Shown: positions 12,427 to 23,858 of the stretch, in pieces | Numbering within the stretch: the stretch's first letter is position 1 | Layout: each line of letters opens with the position of its first letter | Assembly: GCF_048544455.1 (NCBI RefSeq) | Contig: NC_133536.1 | Span: 194,869,325 to 194,933,324 of the forward strand | DNA length: 64,000 nt | Source: Silene latifolia | Taxonomy: Eukaryota > Streptophyta > Magnoliopsida > Caryophyllales > Caryophyllaceae | Direction of reading: 5' to 3' | Notes under the pieces: model-generated | The model's database searches: none | Told to the model about the DNA's origin: nothing | The model's input: only the letters and a program-made list of their open reading frames with translations | Program-made: the position numbers and the translations under genes

Positions 12427-13460
12427 TAATACACTTACGTGTAGCCAAAAGGGTGAAACTTGAACAAGGTTAGGGAATAGTTTGTACAAGACAATTGTCG
12501 GTTTTTCATAACTCGGTCTTCCTATATCGTTTATTCGGCCTTCCTAGGCCCAACCCAACCCATTCGACCAATCGTCCCGTCTAAACGGTCCTAATACTTA
12601 TTTGGGCCTAAGGATGGATAGCGATTGACGTCATCCATACCATGGTACTTACTCTTATTTGTATCAAGGACTTTATCTACTTGAGGAAATGGACTAGGAA
12701 TTGGCCTTACTCTTGTTTAGCACGAGCCTCTCCACAGACCCCAGGTTTGATTGTTCGGTATGGCAACCCACCCTTTAAACCAAAACCTTTTTTAAATGCA
12801 CTCAGCATCCCGTTACAATGCCTGTATATATGTTTGTATCATATGTGATCACCATTTTGTAAACAAAACCATTTTGTAAAATAAAATCCTTTTCAAAATG
12901 TAAACATTTTCAAAATAGCGCAAAACTAGCTGAAACTCTGTACAAATGTCGAGTAAAACTCCGGGCCTCAAACCCATTTCAAAAAAAGAACCAAAAATAA
13001 AGTAAAAAAAAAAACGAAAAAAAAAGAAAAAAAAACGTTTTAATCAAAATATTTTCAAGTCATATAAATGTAAATATGTAAATTCAATTGGGCTAAGTTA
13101 GAGTCAAAATTCAAACCGACTATGTCCTAGTCGGAACTCTGTCGAGTCATAAACCCGTCTTCCTTTACATTTTGGGTCTTTTCAAATTCAAGTCAAGTCC
13201 TAAGGCGTCACACCGTCATTTTGACCCCCTACCCCAATTCAGTTAGGATCTAAACACTCGATTCACACGTTTCGAGGCTCAACACACGAGTCTCAATGGG
13301 CCTCATATTTGAGTCTAAACTACATCAGTCTTCTTAACACCTATAAGCAAACCTCGAGCCTAGAATCAACACGTGTCATCAATCCCGTCAATAGAGTCAA
13401 TCATATAAATGTCACTATGTCAAAGTCAACACTCGAGTCTAAAGGTCAAGGTCAAACACC
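12427..13460 (+). other. Leader between PBS and gag-like ORF
   Basis: No supported gene. It contains an A-rich run (12985-13040) and dense GTCAA/TCGAGTC sequence before the gag-like frame. It probably serves as the untranslated leader, with any packaging signal here. Confidence 0.6.
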
Positions 13461-14675
13461 GTGAGTCCAAACACGAGAAGTCGCTCACAGCATTTCTTGG
13501 ATTCACAAGTCAAGAGTCTAGTAATCTCGTCTCGTTATGTATCCTTTGTTTGTTGCCTTAGTATGCGTGATCCCATGTCAAATCAAGTTGTAATGCGCAT
13601 CATTTTCTTCTCGGTAAGAATTCTGCAATCCAATGAAAGTGTTCAAGAACGTTTATTTGTCGAAGTCGAGGGCTTAAGTGCTGCAGTCATTAAGCTTCAG
13701 GCCATCGTCGAAGACTTGAGAACTCGTGTCACCAATATGGAAGACAAAATAGACATGATAAAACCTTTACCATCCTCTCATACCCCAAGGCCAAGTTATA
13801 GCTTCAACACGACTCACCCATCTAAGAAGGCCAATGAAGACAAGGGAGTCAGCCTCTTGGAAACTCCACTCAGAAGGTCGGGACGAGCTCATAGGGAATT
13901 CGTTGACCTCGGAACCACATATAAAGTAGCTCTACAAAGACTAGTTTCCCAAGGAAAACTTCATCCAATTGGCCCAACCCCGGATCCTGAAAAGTTATTC
14001 CCTAGATGGAAGGCCAATTCATATTATCAGTACCATCGAGGTAGGGGACACGATACGGAGGAATGCTTTTGTCTAAAGCATATTATTCAGGATATGATCG
14101 AGGATGGCAAGCTTCCAATACCACCATTTGTGGAGCAGTTCGATGGGACCGACCCTCTTGGGTCTAACAGCACTAAACACGATGAGGAATCATTCCTAGA
14201 CTTTTCTCATCTCCTCGATCCTCGTGATGACAAAGAAATCAAAGCGCCGAAGGAGGACGATGTCCAAAGTGGAATGCTCATGCTTTCCAAGATAGAGGGA
14301 GCCATTGATAATCTAAACTCTCGGCTTTCCAACATGGGGAATCAATTTGTTGAAATGGATAAGAAGCTTGAGACCCATTCTTTCAAGATGAAGAGTGTCC
14401 ACACAAACCCTCAACCTCATGGTCTTGAGGAAAAAGCAAAAAGTGAGCGATCTATTCCTAGTTCTTCTCATCCAGGAGTCAAAATCAACCTCATGGAGCC
14501 TTCGTCAAAGAAATTAAACAACTCTCCCAGGTCATTCAAAAATCTTGGAATACCTTATGCCCTAGCCTTGAACAAATTATCCTCTCTAGGTCTTCTTCAA
14601 CCAATAGGACCTACACCAGATCCAGAAAACAAATCTAAATCAGGGTATGGGGCATGGTACCAACGATTGTTATAA
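13461..14675 (+). CDS. Gag-like protein, modules 1 and 2
   Basis: A 404-codon frame; the first codon is GTG in MSPNTRSRS context, so the original ATG may be mutated. Residues 60-100 look coiled-coil. Residues 147-222 form module 1: LGTTY..., HPIGPTPDP, then YHRGRGHDTEECFCLKH and IQDMIEDGKL, a zinc-knuckle-like motif in which the first Cys is Tyr. A second coiled-coil-like stretch (about 280-315) precedes module 2 (from about 362, QPIGPTPDP), which is cut by a frameshift at about 14660 and continues in the next feature. The GHDTEEC-LKHxIQD signature is typical of Tat/Ogre Gag. No Asp protease motif is present. Confidence 0.8.
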   Translation: MSPNTRSRSQHFLDSQVKSLVISSRYVSFVCCLSMRDPMSNQVVMRIIFFSVRILQSNESVQERLFVEVEGLSAAVIKLQAIVEDLRTRVTNMEDKIDMIKPLPSSHTPRPSYSFNTTHPSKKANEDKGVSLLETPLRRSGRAHREFVDLGTTYKVALQRLVSQGKLHPIGPTPDPEKLFPRWKANSYYQYHRGRGHDTEECFCLKHIIQDMIEDGKLPIPPFVEQFDGTDPLGSNSTKHDEESFLDFSHLLDPRDDKEIKAPKEDDVQSGMLMLSKIEGAIDNLNSRLSNMGNQFVEMDKKLETHSFKMKSVHTNPQPHGLEEKAKSERSIPSSSHPGVKINLMEPSSKKLNNSPRSFKNLGIPYALALNKLSSLGLLQPIGPTPDPENKSKSGYGAWYQRLL

Positions 14676-15432
14676 ACTCAAGCATGTCATACAAGATAGG
14701 ATTGAGGATGGTAGGATTTCTGTCTCACTCCTAAAATGTTTGGGTACAGAAGTTAAGCGATCTTATAGGGAGTTCAATATCACAGATGGTCAAAAAGATG
14801 AACAATCCACCAATCATTTGGTGAAAAGAAGGAAAATAGATTCACAAATACTCGACCAGTCGAAGGAGGCGACATTGGTTGAGGACGTTATTGACTGTCT
14901 ACACCCAGTTTACACCTCTCATTTGAAAGGTGGCATCAAAACTGTCGAAAACTTATCGACAGAGATTGTTCGTATCAATGAAGTCATCCAAGGAGGTTCA
15001 CCATCCACATCTACACCCAACAATCAAACAATCTACATTACCGACGTAAAGGTTATAGAACCTTCACCAGAAAGAGGAACTCGACATTCAAGGTCATACT
15101 CCAATTTAGGCACGCCTTATACGGTAGCCTTTAAAAGACTCTTTGCCAAAGGACTAATCCAACCAATCGGTCCAACCCCAGACCCTAAGTACGAGAGGAT
15201 ATGTCGCTTCTGGGACGGTTCTCAATATTGCTTATTCCATAGGGGTAATGGACACGACACTGAAGAATGCTCCAAACCCAAATATACCATCCACTATATG
15301 CTCGATCACGGCAAGATATCTTTATCGACCCTCAATGCATTAAGAGAAAAGAATAACCCTCATGGGTGTCATAATCTTCAAAGACAGGAAGGTCTCTTGG
15401 GCCTTTACCCTTCCAGTGTTGCCAATGATTAG
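14647..15432 (+). pseudogene. Gag-like protein, end of module 2 plus module 3 (frameshifted)
   Basis: A 261-codon frame overlapping the previous one by 29 bp in another phase. It begins with the knuckle of module 2 (GHGTNDCYKLKHVIQD). Residues 90-116 may be helical, and residues 147-230 form module 3 with QPIGPTPDP and CLFHRGNGHDTEEC, an intact C-x2-H-x4-H-x4-C arrangement. The frame ends at TAG without entering protease. A single small indel at about 14660 would restore one protein of about 650 residues with three modules. Confidence 0.8.
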
Positions 15433-17970
15433 CACGAGGTGATCAAATGGGTGAATGCTCAAAGTCAGATGCCAAAGCCAGTTGCTAGAAAAGAAGATGT
15501 TCAAGCATGGGCCGATGATTACGAGTCTGGATCTAAGATCGCGTCAGTGTCTGGGTCCGAGTCCGAGTCTTAGGCTTTCTATCCCATAAAATTGTTCTAG
15601 CGTCTTTCTTCATTTCCATTTCTAGTGACAGCCTGGGGGCTGTCCCACGAGTCACGTGTCTTCTCGAGTCTATGTTAAATACATTCATTACTCATTTCAA
15701 TACAAATACAATTTTCAATCCATATATTCTACCATATCTCTTCCTTTACCTTTTTCCTTTGGCAACAAGAATTGATTTGAGATATTTAAAAATGAACAAC
15801 AACCACACGTTCTAAGTTGATGTGAGTGCACTTAAATGATGTTCCATTCCAAGTTGTAGAGGACTTGAAACTCCGTGTTCTTTTCTTACCTATTCCATGT
15901 CTGGCAATAGAAACCTTGCTATAACCTCAGTTTAGGACGAGCCTGTCTAAAGAGATTCTAGGACGAATCCAGACCGTCTCCCTTGTTAACAATCCATGAC
16001 AGAAGGCAGGCCCATTCCCCACAATAAACAACCGGTGTTACTAAAAGACCAACCCGTTTCACATCAAAAGGTGCTAGTCTGACCTAGGTCCATCCAAGAC
16101 GATACGAGCCATGATCAAAGACAAAAGGCTCAATCAAGAGAAATGAACCAAGATCAATATCCAACACAAAAGATTCAAAAGAAGAGGTTCAATCAAGCAA
16201 GTCAATATCCAAAGTTAGAGTCATCCTCAAAAACTGAATCAAAAATCTGAGCAAGAAGCCGAGATATATTCTAGACCAAGAATCTGAGTCTGAATTAAGA
16301 ACAATATTAAGCGAAATAATGTTGAAGTCTATATAGAATCAAGACATCAATAAAGATGGTTAGCTAGCAAACCACTTAGCCTTTCACGCATCAGACACCC
16401 TAAGTCTTTCTCGAGACCGTTACCAGGGAGATAGTTAGGAATTTTGAGAATCCTCTCAAGCTTGTCAAGTATACCCATCCTTTAGGGCCAAGATATGAAA
16501 ACTTGATCCCACGTCATTTTAACCTACCTTTATTTGCTCAGGCTACATCAAGCCAAGAGACTCCATTTCCAAGCCACATTACAAGTCATAGCCCCATAAA
16601 GCCTTAACTCCACAAAATCAAACTCCAGAGATTTGTTCATCAAAGCCTCTTATGTCCAAGCTCCACATTCCAAATATCCAATCCAGTTTCACCTTGACCC
16701 AGACACGGAGTCTTCAAATACTTTGCTAGCTAGACTGGGACATACCCATATTATCCTTAGGGTCCACTAAATGTGCTCACACGACAAGAAATTTTTTTTT
16801 TTTTTACAAACTTAATTATACCTCTTTGGTCTATGATCAGAGGGAGTTATCTCAAATCGATTCTTCGAGACACCAAAGGAATATTACCCTTGTGACCCCT
16901 GCACTTTAAGGTCCTAACAACATAGCTTAGGCACACACTTGAACTACGAGCATGGTTTGATTTCACCTTTTCAGGTGGATATGTAGGCAGTCTTTTCTTA
17001 CACAAGAAGGATACAACCACAACACCCAAACAAAATTAACCAAACCTCAGAACTATGATCTGGTTTGATTTCACTTTACATGAATACGTAGGCAGTCCTC
17101 AAGGACACAACCATCCCCACTTCCAACTTTCAATCTCAATTATCAACCACCTCAACCATCAACTTTCAACCTCTATTTCAACCTTCCAGCCTCAATTAAC
17201 ATCCCTTCCACAACCAACACCTCTATACTAGGGGCTCCTTATTGTCGCCCAGCCTCTTTTTTACCAAAGTCCAGAGTCATCTTCTCATCCTGGGGGCTTC
17301 TCTTCCAAGATGCCACCCTTCCTTTGTTCCTCTAAGTCTAGCTAGTACTCGGTCCGAACAATGAAAAAGATCTTAGATCAATTCTCCAATTTATCGTGCC
17401 TCAGAGGGATCTCTTTTACAGCAAACGGTGTCAAAAGATGTCTAAGTAGACAGTTGATCCATGGCTCATGCCTTGCCTTTATATGTACCCATTGCAATTC
17501 TTCTACCTTTGGAACTGATGCGCATTATCAACCACACTTGGCTAGGGATTGCGCATACTTAGGCAAAGTCTGTCAAATTCATCCATGTGTCGCGTCAAAT
17601 CTAAGTCAGTGTTGTGTCAGTTTATCGTCTTGCATCCTAATAAATCGATGTCGCGTCAGTCAAACCTAAGTCTACCTTTCGCGTCCGTAAAGGGTCTACG
17701 TCGCGTCAGTCACGTGTATAAAGCCCATTTGAATATGCATAACGCATTACAAACGACAAATTTCTTTGAACAAGTTTTAAACAACTTTTATAAAGAAAAA
17801 ACTTTTGCAAAGCCTATGTGTTTCCTAATTCGAGGTCCATGTGATAATTGCTTACGTGCATATATTAGATTGCATTCTTGTGTGGCTACTAACCATGTAG
17901 GTAAGTATCAGAAGCAGTACTTTATCAAGACTTCGCTTGCAACAACGAGCGGATTTTATCTGACGGTGTT
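15433..17970 (+). other. Non-coding interior of the Tat-like element
   Basis: No pol-like frame on either strand. It holds a perfect 7-bp stem hairpin (GACAGCC TGGG GGCTGTC, 15627-15644), a poly-T run at 16791-16804, and two spaced copies of a block reading TTTGATTTCAC...ACGTAGGCAGT-like sequence (about 16950-16995 and 17065-17098). Short frames here lack known domains. This is where pol would be expected in an autonomous relative. Confidence 0.75.
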
Positions 17971-17977
17971 TCGACAC

Positions 17978-18179
17978 ACCTCAACAATCCCCCAGCGAGA
18001 GTTCATGACAGCCGATTGTTCTTCTCGAGACATGGAGATTCAACCACAATAATTCCTCAGCGAGAGTTCACTGTTCTTCTCGAGACATGGAAATTCAACC
18101 ACAATAATCCCCCAGCGAGAGCCGACTGTTCTTCTCGAGACAAGGAGATTCAACCACAATAATCACCCAACGAGAGTTT
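17978..18179 (+). repeat. Tandem repeat, about 52-59 bp unit
   Basis: Four imperfect copies of a unit with CCACAATAATCCCCCAGCGA and TTCTTCTCGAGACATGGA. Copies are centred near 17985, 18050, 18105 and 18165. Confidence 0.85.
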
Positions 18180-18234
18180 GCTTGAGGACAGAGATAGGCA
18201 GATTCCCCAGAGTCATCGATATTTCACCCAGTAA

Positions 18235-18485
18235 GTTCCTAAACTTAACCCTAGGATCCCAGTTCCTCTTAGGTTCACAGGCCTTTAGGTTCCCATACCA
18301 GCCGTCCTTTTAGGTTCATATACCCAGGTTCACACACTTAGCTCTTTAGGTTCCCAAACTCCCTAGAGCTCATATGCTTCTACCCTTTAGGATCACATTC
18401 CTTTAGGATCACCTTTTCCCTTTAGGATCATATTCCTTTAGGACCACCTTTTCCCTTTAGGATCATAACCCTTTAGATCACCCTT
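18235..18485 (+). repeat. CTTTAGGATCA-rich degenerate repeat
   Basis: About a dozen degenerate copies of an 18-22 bp unit built on CCCTTTAGGATCA or CTTTAGGTTCA. No coding potential. Confidence 0.75.
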
Positions 18486-18585
18486 TTTCTTAGAGTTTCT
18501 ACACCCAAACCTTGGTTACCCCTTAGGTGGAACTTATATTTGACCTCCTTCCCGTCGATGCTTTCCTTTAGGGTCCCACACCCTA

Positions 18586-18667
18586 GCACCATCCTTATAT
18601 ATCTTTTAGGTCTTAACCTTAGCTCCTACGCTTAACCTTAGCTCCTACGCTTAACCTTAGCTCCTAT
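18586..18667 (+). repeat. 19-bp tandem repeat, three copies
   Basis: Perfect direct repeats of CTTAACCTTAGCTCCTACG; the third copy ends CTATA. Confidence 0.9.
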
Positions 18668-18917
18668 ACACCTCCGGAAACATCTCGAGAAAGAAGTCTC
18701 AGGTATGGTCTCTTCTTATGGCTGGCGATCTTCCTTACGTAGTGTAATGGACTTTAAACAACCCTCCCCGATAGTCGACAGACTCTAAAATGTTCCCGAC
18801 AACAAGTCCTTGGTTCAGACCCCTTGAACCGCCTCGCGTCGCCATAGTCTTCAGGTTGTAATATTCGATTGACCTGATGGCTATACTTTGACTTTCGCCT
18901 TGTCCAAGCCTCAGTCA

Positions 18918-18929
18918 AAGTGGGGGCTC
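18918..18929 (+). promoter_or_regulatory. Polypurine tract
   Basis: AAGTGGGGGCTC lies immediately 5' of the right LTR, the expected plus-strand primer position. Confidence 0.85.
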
Positions 18930-21446
18930 TGTAGATACCTCATTTCTGCACCTCCCGCAAACCACCCGGTGATGATTAGGCCGCATGTTTGGTACGCGGA
19001 ATGATTTGTGACAGTTCGTAAGTTTATCGTCAAGTGATCGCTCAAATACTTGTCTCTACCTCTTAATTTTCATCTACGTGCCGATACGGTCGTTTTGGCA
19101 GTAATTAGAGTACATTTGAAGTCCGGGTCAAAAAACCGTCTTCATTTTCTAAAACCGAGTCAGAATGTTCTGGAATGTTCCGGATATTTCTATTCCATAT
19201 TCCGCAATCTTTTAATCTTTGGTAAAGAATTTCCCGTAATATTCACACAAAATTTTAAGGAAAACAAGATTAATCCGTTATTCCATAATCAAAACACGGA
19301 AATCCTTCTTCGCAGAAGGAAACCACTTGGGAAAGGACGCAACAAGTGTTGCGCCTCTTCCAAGAGACGCAGTGCCTGCTGCGCCTCTTCTCAAGTCCTT
19401 TTCTGCGTATTTTTCGTATCTTTTCATATCTTTTCGAGATTCACTTCCAAAGTTTCTCCGAAAAACCCTACTTCCTCCGTGTGATTAGTATAAATAGAGA
19501 CCTTCGGTCTCACATATTTCTCACGCGAGTGTCCGCCCTTCTCTTCTCCCTTTGCATTCTAGACCACGTTCTTACTTTTTGGCGCCTACGTGCTTGAACT
19601 TTCGACCACGTAAGCTCGGATCTTTCTGAGTACCAGCCTCGTTTTGCATGACCGACCAATTTGACCAACTCCACATCAATCAACTTTAATCAACTTGTTT
19701 AATTTCCTCTTAGACAGCACTTTCATCGTACATTCGAGTCGAGCATCACTAAACGTTAACTTAGTTCATCTCGTTTCGTCAAACATGTAAGTCTGAGGGT
19801 GTAAATCCTTCTTTTATTTATTGTTCTTTATTTATTGTAATCATAATTGTAAGATTTATGTCGAAAGTATTCTTAAAACCGATTTGTAAAACCTTGTTTA
19901 AAACCCTTTTTACGGATCATCGGGAGACAGACGTCGAGAAAGGACGCAGCAACTGCTGCGCCTCTTCGAAGGGACGTAGCACCTGCTGCGCCTCTTTGTG
20001 AGGCTGCCGCAGTTCCTGCTTCCTTTCTTCTTCCTTCGTCTTTTGTTCGTCCTTTTGTTTTTCGTTTTGCTTTCAATTGTTCATTGTTTGCTAAATACGA
20101 TAATTCTAATATGCTAATTTTAACCTGTAATTTTTTAATAATTCTTAATAACTAATCATCATTAAATTTCCCGACTTAAATCCCTTATAATTCATATTTG
20201 CGGGTTTTCGTCATTTAAATCAAATTCGGGTTTTAGAGGTTCGATTGATCCATATTGAATCTCTGTAATTCATCTTTGATATATTTACATCTGTTATTTA
20301 TCATCACCATCGTTAATTTGTCATTAGTAACTTGTTTAGCTTAATTAATTTTGTTTAGTTTGTTTAATTCATTATTTAACCTTGTATCTTGTAAATAATT
20401 CGTTCTAATTATTTTCATCCATGTTTTATTGTTTTTTATGGCCTTAATCACATGTAAATAATCTGTTAATCACTTTCATCCGAGTCAATTATTCATAATC
20501 AATCATTAAAATCACCAATGAATATTAACGATTTGCAATTCCAGCTTCACAGCCAGAACTGAGCCAAGGAACAGACGCAGCGACTGCTGCGCCTGTTCCA
20601 AGGGACGCAGCTCTGTTGCGCCTCTTCCAAGGGACGCAGCTCTGTTGCGCCTCTTCCAAGGGACGCAGCTCTTTTGCGCCTCTTCCAAGGGACGTAGCTC
20701 TGCTGCGCCTCTTCCAAGGGACGCAGCTCTGCTGCGCCTCTTCCTGGTTGATTTTTGTTCCTGAACTCCCGTTTTGCCTAGACCTAGTTTATTAGTTTAC
20801 GTATTAATTAACTATTATTCGTATTATCACCTTAATTCATGTTCGTTAATTTATTCTTTCTTTTCCTAAAATTATCCGTTTTAAAAGTATTTTCGACATA
20901 AATCAATTAATCCAATGTAATTATTGTAATTTTCTTTATTGTATTTCATTGTATTCCTTTTATTATTGCTTGTATGTTTTTCACATGTAATCAACCTAAA
21001 TTCCTACTTCAACATTAATTGTATGTTAAATTACGTGTTAACCGACTTAGTCTAATTCTCATATGCTCGGATTAATTTATTGGATGTTGCATTTCATGCA
21101 TATAATCGACAATATATCAAGTATAGACAATTTCCCTAATCATTAGTAGAGACCGCTATCGAGGAGGGCGGGATTAGGTGTTCGATCAAAAGAGCTTCCT
21201 AATACGTACCCTCACCCCTTACTCTAGATCTTTGTGAACATTCGTGTTCATTGCCATCCACGAGAGTCATTCTAGACATAGAATGCTAAGGGTAACGAGT
21301 TCTTGGTGTTCATGTCACTATTTTGTGTCTTGACATGGCATGAGGTATTCGAACGGTTTCCAATTTTCCACCATAAATTGGTGGCGACTCCGCAAATGCA
21401 CAGAAAAACTTGCTTCGCTTTTCGCCCCCGTGGGCCCGCGTCCACA
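18930..21446 (+). repeat. Right LTR of the Tat-like element
   Basis: 2517 bp, starts TGTAGATACC and ends CCACA. It is longer than the left LTR by 115 bp, which is almost exactly four 29-bp hairpin units: one extra near 19360 and three extra at 20574-20742. Elsewhere the two LTRs are colinear with scattered substitutions. Confidence 0.95.
20574..20745 (+). repeat. 29-bp hairpin minisatellite, six copies
   Basis: Units start near 20574, 20604, 20633, 20662, 20691 and 20720. Each carries GACGCAGC and GCTGCGCC/GTTGCGCC arms. Twice the copy number of the left LTR site. Confidence 0.92.
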
Positions 21447-21451
21447 CAATG

Positions 21452-21640
21452 GCAAGTAGCTTTTTCTCCATGGTGACATAGTTGATTTGAGCCGTATCCA
21501 AGGGTTTGCTAGCATAGTAGATAGCATGGAGAACCTTTCCTTTCTTTGTCCTAGCACGGCACATACCTCATAGTTACTTGCATCACACATGAGCTCGAAT
21601 GGCAAGTTGTAATCCGGTGATTGGATGATAGGTGCGGAAA
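21452..21640 (-). pseudogene. RNase H, N-terminal half, Athila-like pol
   Basis: Minus-strand sequence contains FELMCDASNYEVCAVLGQRK, with a one-base shift, followed by AIYYASKPLDTAQINYVTMEKKLLAIV. These are the first catalytic Asp region and the TxxEKELLA region of retroelement RNase H. The second half is at 9792-9998. The CAATG at 21447-21451 is the right target copy. Confidence 0.9.
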
Positions 21641-22650
21641 TCAAAGCCTTCTTGATCCTAAGAAAAGACTCAAGACAATCGTTAGTAAACACAAAGGGAG
21701 TATCTTTTAAAAGAAGCTCCGCAAGGGGTTTTGCAATCTTAGAAAAGTCTTTAATAAAACGATGGTAGAATCCCGCATGGCCTAAGAAACTCCTTACACT
21801 CTTTACATTTACCAGTGGGGGCAGTTGCTCAATAACTTGGACTTTAGCATGGTTCACTTCAATTCCTCTTTCCGAGACAATATGACCAAGTACCACCCCT
21901 TCATTCACCATGAAGTGACACTTTTCCCAATTCAACACCAAGTCAACCTCTTCACAAAGCCAAACATGCATCAAAAGAAAAACTATAGACACTAAAATTA
22001 TCCATAAACACCTTTATGATAGACTCAATAAAGTCGGAAAAGATGTTTATCATGCAACGTTGGAAAGTGGCAGGGACATTACAAAGAACAAAAAACATTC
22101 TACGGTAAGCAAAGGTACCATAGGGACATGTAAATGTGGTCTTCTCTTGGTCATCCGGGTGAATGGGTATTTGAAAGAACCCGGAATAACCATTTAGATA
22201 GCAAAAATACTTGTGACATGCCAACCGCTCCAACATTTGGTCAATAAAAGGCAATGGGTAGCGGTCTTTCTTGGTGTCTAGATTTAGCCTCCTATAGTCA
22301 ATACACATACTCTAACCCGTCACAATTCTAGTTGTAATTAGTTCATTTTTATCATTTTTGACTACGGTGGTTCCTCCTTTTTTAGGAATCACTTGGACTG
22401 GACTCACCCATATAGAATCGGAAATTGCATAAATAATTCTCGCATCCAACAAGTTAAGCACTTGGACACATGTTTTATGATCTTCCTCAAGATTGATTCT
22501 ATTCATGCAAAATTCGGGGCCTATGCCCTTTAAATTATCAAGTTTATATCCAATGGATTTCTTGTGAGACCCCAAGACATGAAGCAATTTAGACAATTGA
22601 CTCTCACTCAATTTAGCACTAACAAGAACACATCTCCTCATCATCTAGAA
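21641..22650 (-). pseudogene. Reverse transcriptase of the Athila-like element
   Basis: Recognisable RT blocks in order: SPVQVIPKKGG, MCIDYRRLN, FCYLNGYSGFFQIPIHPDDQEK, TFAYRRMFF, FMDNFSVY, and the thumb/connection part with HFMVNEGVVLGHIVSERGIEV and VRSFLGHAGFYHRFIKDFS. Two catalytic Asp codons are changed to Asn: YLDG to YLNG and FMDD to FMDN, both GAT to AAT. An in-frame TAG lies at about 22309 and a frameshift at about 21960-21990. The enzyme is dead. Confidence 0.93.
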
Positions 22651-23858
22651 AAGCATACTTCAAATTGGAGGGGAGGGGCTTAAGTTCGGGTTTTGTACCT
22701 CAAGGTCTTGAGGTGTAGCAACCAAACCTATAAAGTGTGAGCTTTCCTCCAATGATAGCTCTTCTCCATCCAATTCATGTTCCAAAGCTTCTATCTCCTT
22801 ATTTCTAATATCATCATCACCTGCAAAAGATTCCAATAGCAAGAGTGCCTTCAAGGGATCTTTAGATAAAGATCGAGGTGTAGAGTCTTCTATGACAATG
22901 ACAACAACATCCAAAATGTCAATAGAATAACAAGACTCTTCTATCATGGGACTCTTCATGGCACTATTCAAATTATATGTGACCTTATCGTCACCCACTT
23001 CCAATGTAATTTTACCATTCTTGACATTAATTACCGCACCTGCGGTATGTAAAAAAGGGTCTTCCCAAAATAATTGGGATTTGGACATCTTCGGCCATGT
23101 TAAGAACAATAAAATCAACCGAAAAAAAAAAACTTACCAACCTTCACGGAAACATCCTCCAAAACTCCCAAAGGGCGTTTTATAGAACAATTCGCCATTT
23201 GCAACATGACACTAGTACATTTTAAGACTCCCATATTAAGCTTAGCACAAATAGAGTAAGGTATTACACTCACACTAGCACCTAAATCACATAAAACTTT
23301 ATCAATTTGATAGGTGTCAATTGTGCACGGAATGGAAAAACTTTCGGGATCTTTTAACTTAGGAGGGGACTTGTTTTGCAAAAGAGCACTCACCTCGGCG
23401 GTGAGGGATATTGTTTCAACTTTATCAAAAGTTCTTTTCTTAGTTAAAATGTCTTTCATGAACTTAGTATAATATGAAATTTGAGTGATTAATTCGGTAA
23501 AAGGAACGGTTACCTAGAGATTCTTCACAACTTCCATGAACTTACCGAATTGAGAATTCTTCTGATGCTTCGCCAATCTATGAGAAAATGGCCCTTTGAC
23601 TTTTTCCGGCATTTTTGCTTCAACATCCTTCTATGGAGAAGCATCCTCCACATCTTTGACTTCTTCAAACACAAGTGGATCATCCACCCTCTTTGGAATA
23701 TCTTCACTTTCCTTACCATTAGGAGAAATATCCAACTCAACAAGTACCTCCTCATCTTCCTTGGGCATGGGTGGTCCATCATATTTCGTACCACTTCTTA
23801 AGGAGATAGCATTAAGGGTAGCATGTGGTTTCTCACCTTGAGGTGGTAATTGACCCAT
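22651..23858 (-). pseudogene. Gag-pol linker and aspartic protease, Athila-like
   Basis: The frame contains AISLRSGTKYDGP, a conserved block between Gag and protease. After two in-frame stops comes the protease with LCDLGASVSVIPYSI, the DLGAS active-site form typical of Athila-type elements, and after a frameshift a segment with GAVINVKNGKITLEVGDDKV. The shift falls in an 11-A run (23122-23132), so it looks like homopolymer slippage. Another shift near 22670 separates this from RT. Confidence 0.88.

Larger units (their letters stand above)
10004..21446 (+). mobile_element. Non-autonomous Tat/Ogre-like LTR retrotransposon
   Basis: An 11.4-kb element with long LTRs (10004-12405 and 18930-21446), a primer-binding site right after the left LTR, a polypurine tract right before the right LTR and a perfect 5-bp TSD. 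The interior holds a gag-like reading frame (13461-15432) with Tat-type HxxxxH/GHDTEEC modules. No protease, RT, RNase H or integrase motif is visible in the remaining 3.5 kb. The gag style, long LTRs and PBS point to the Tat/Ogre group; lack of pol suggests mobilisation in trans. Its left end reads TATAGATACC instead of TGTAGATACC, a single change of the terminal dinucleotide. Confidence 0.92.
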
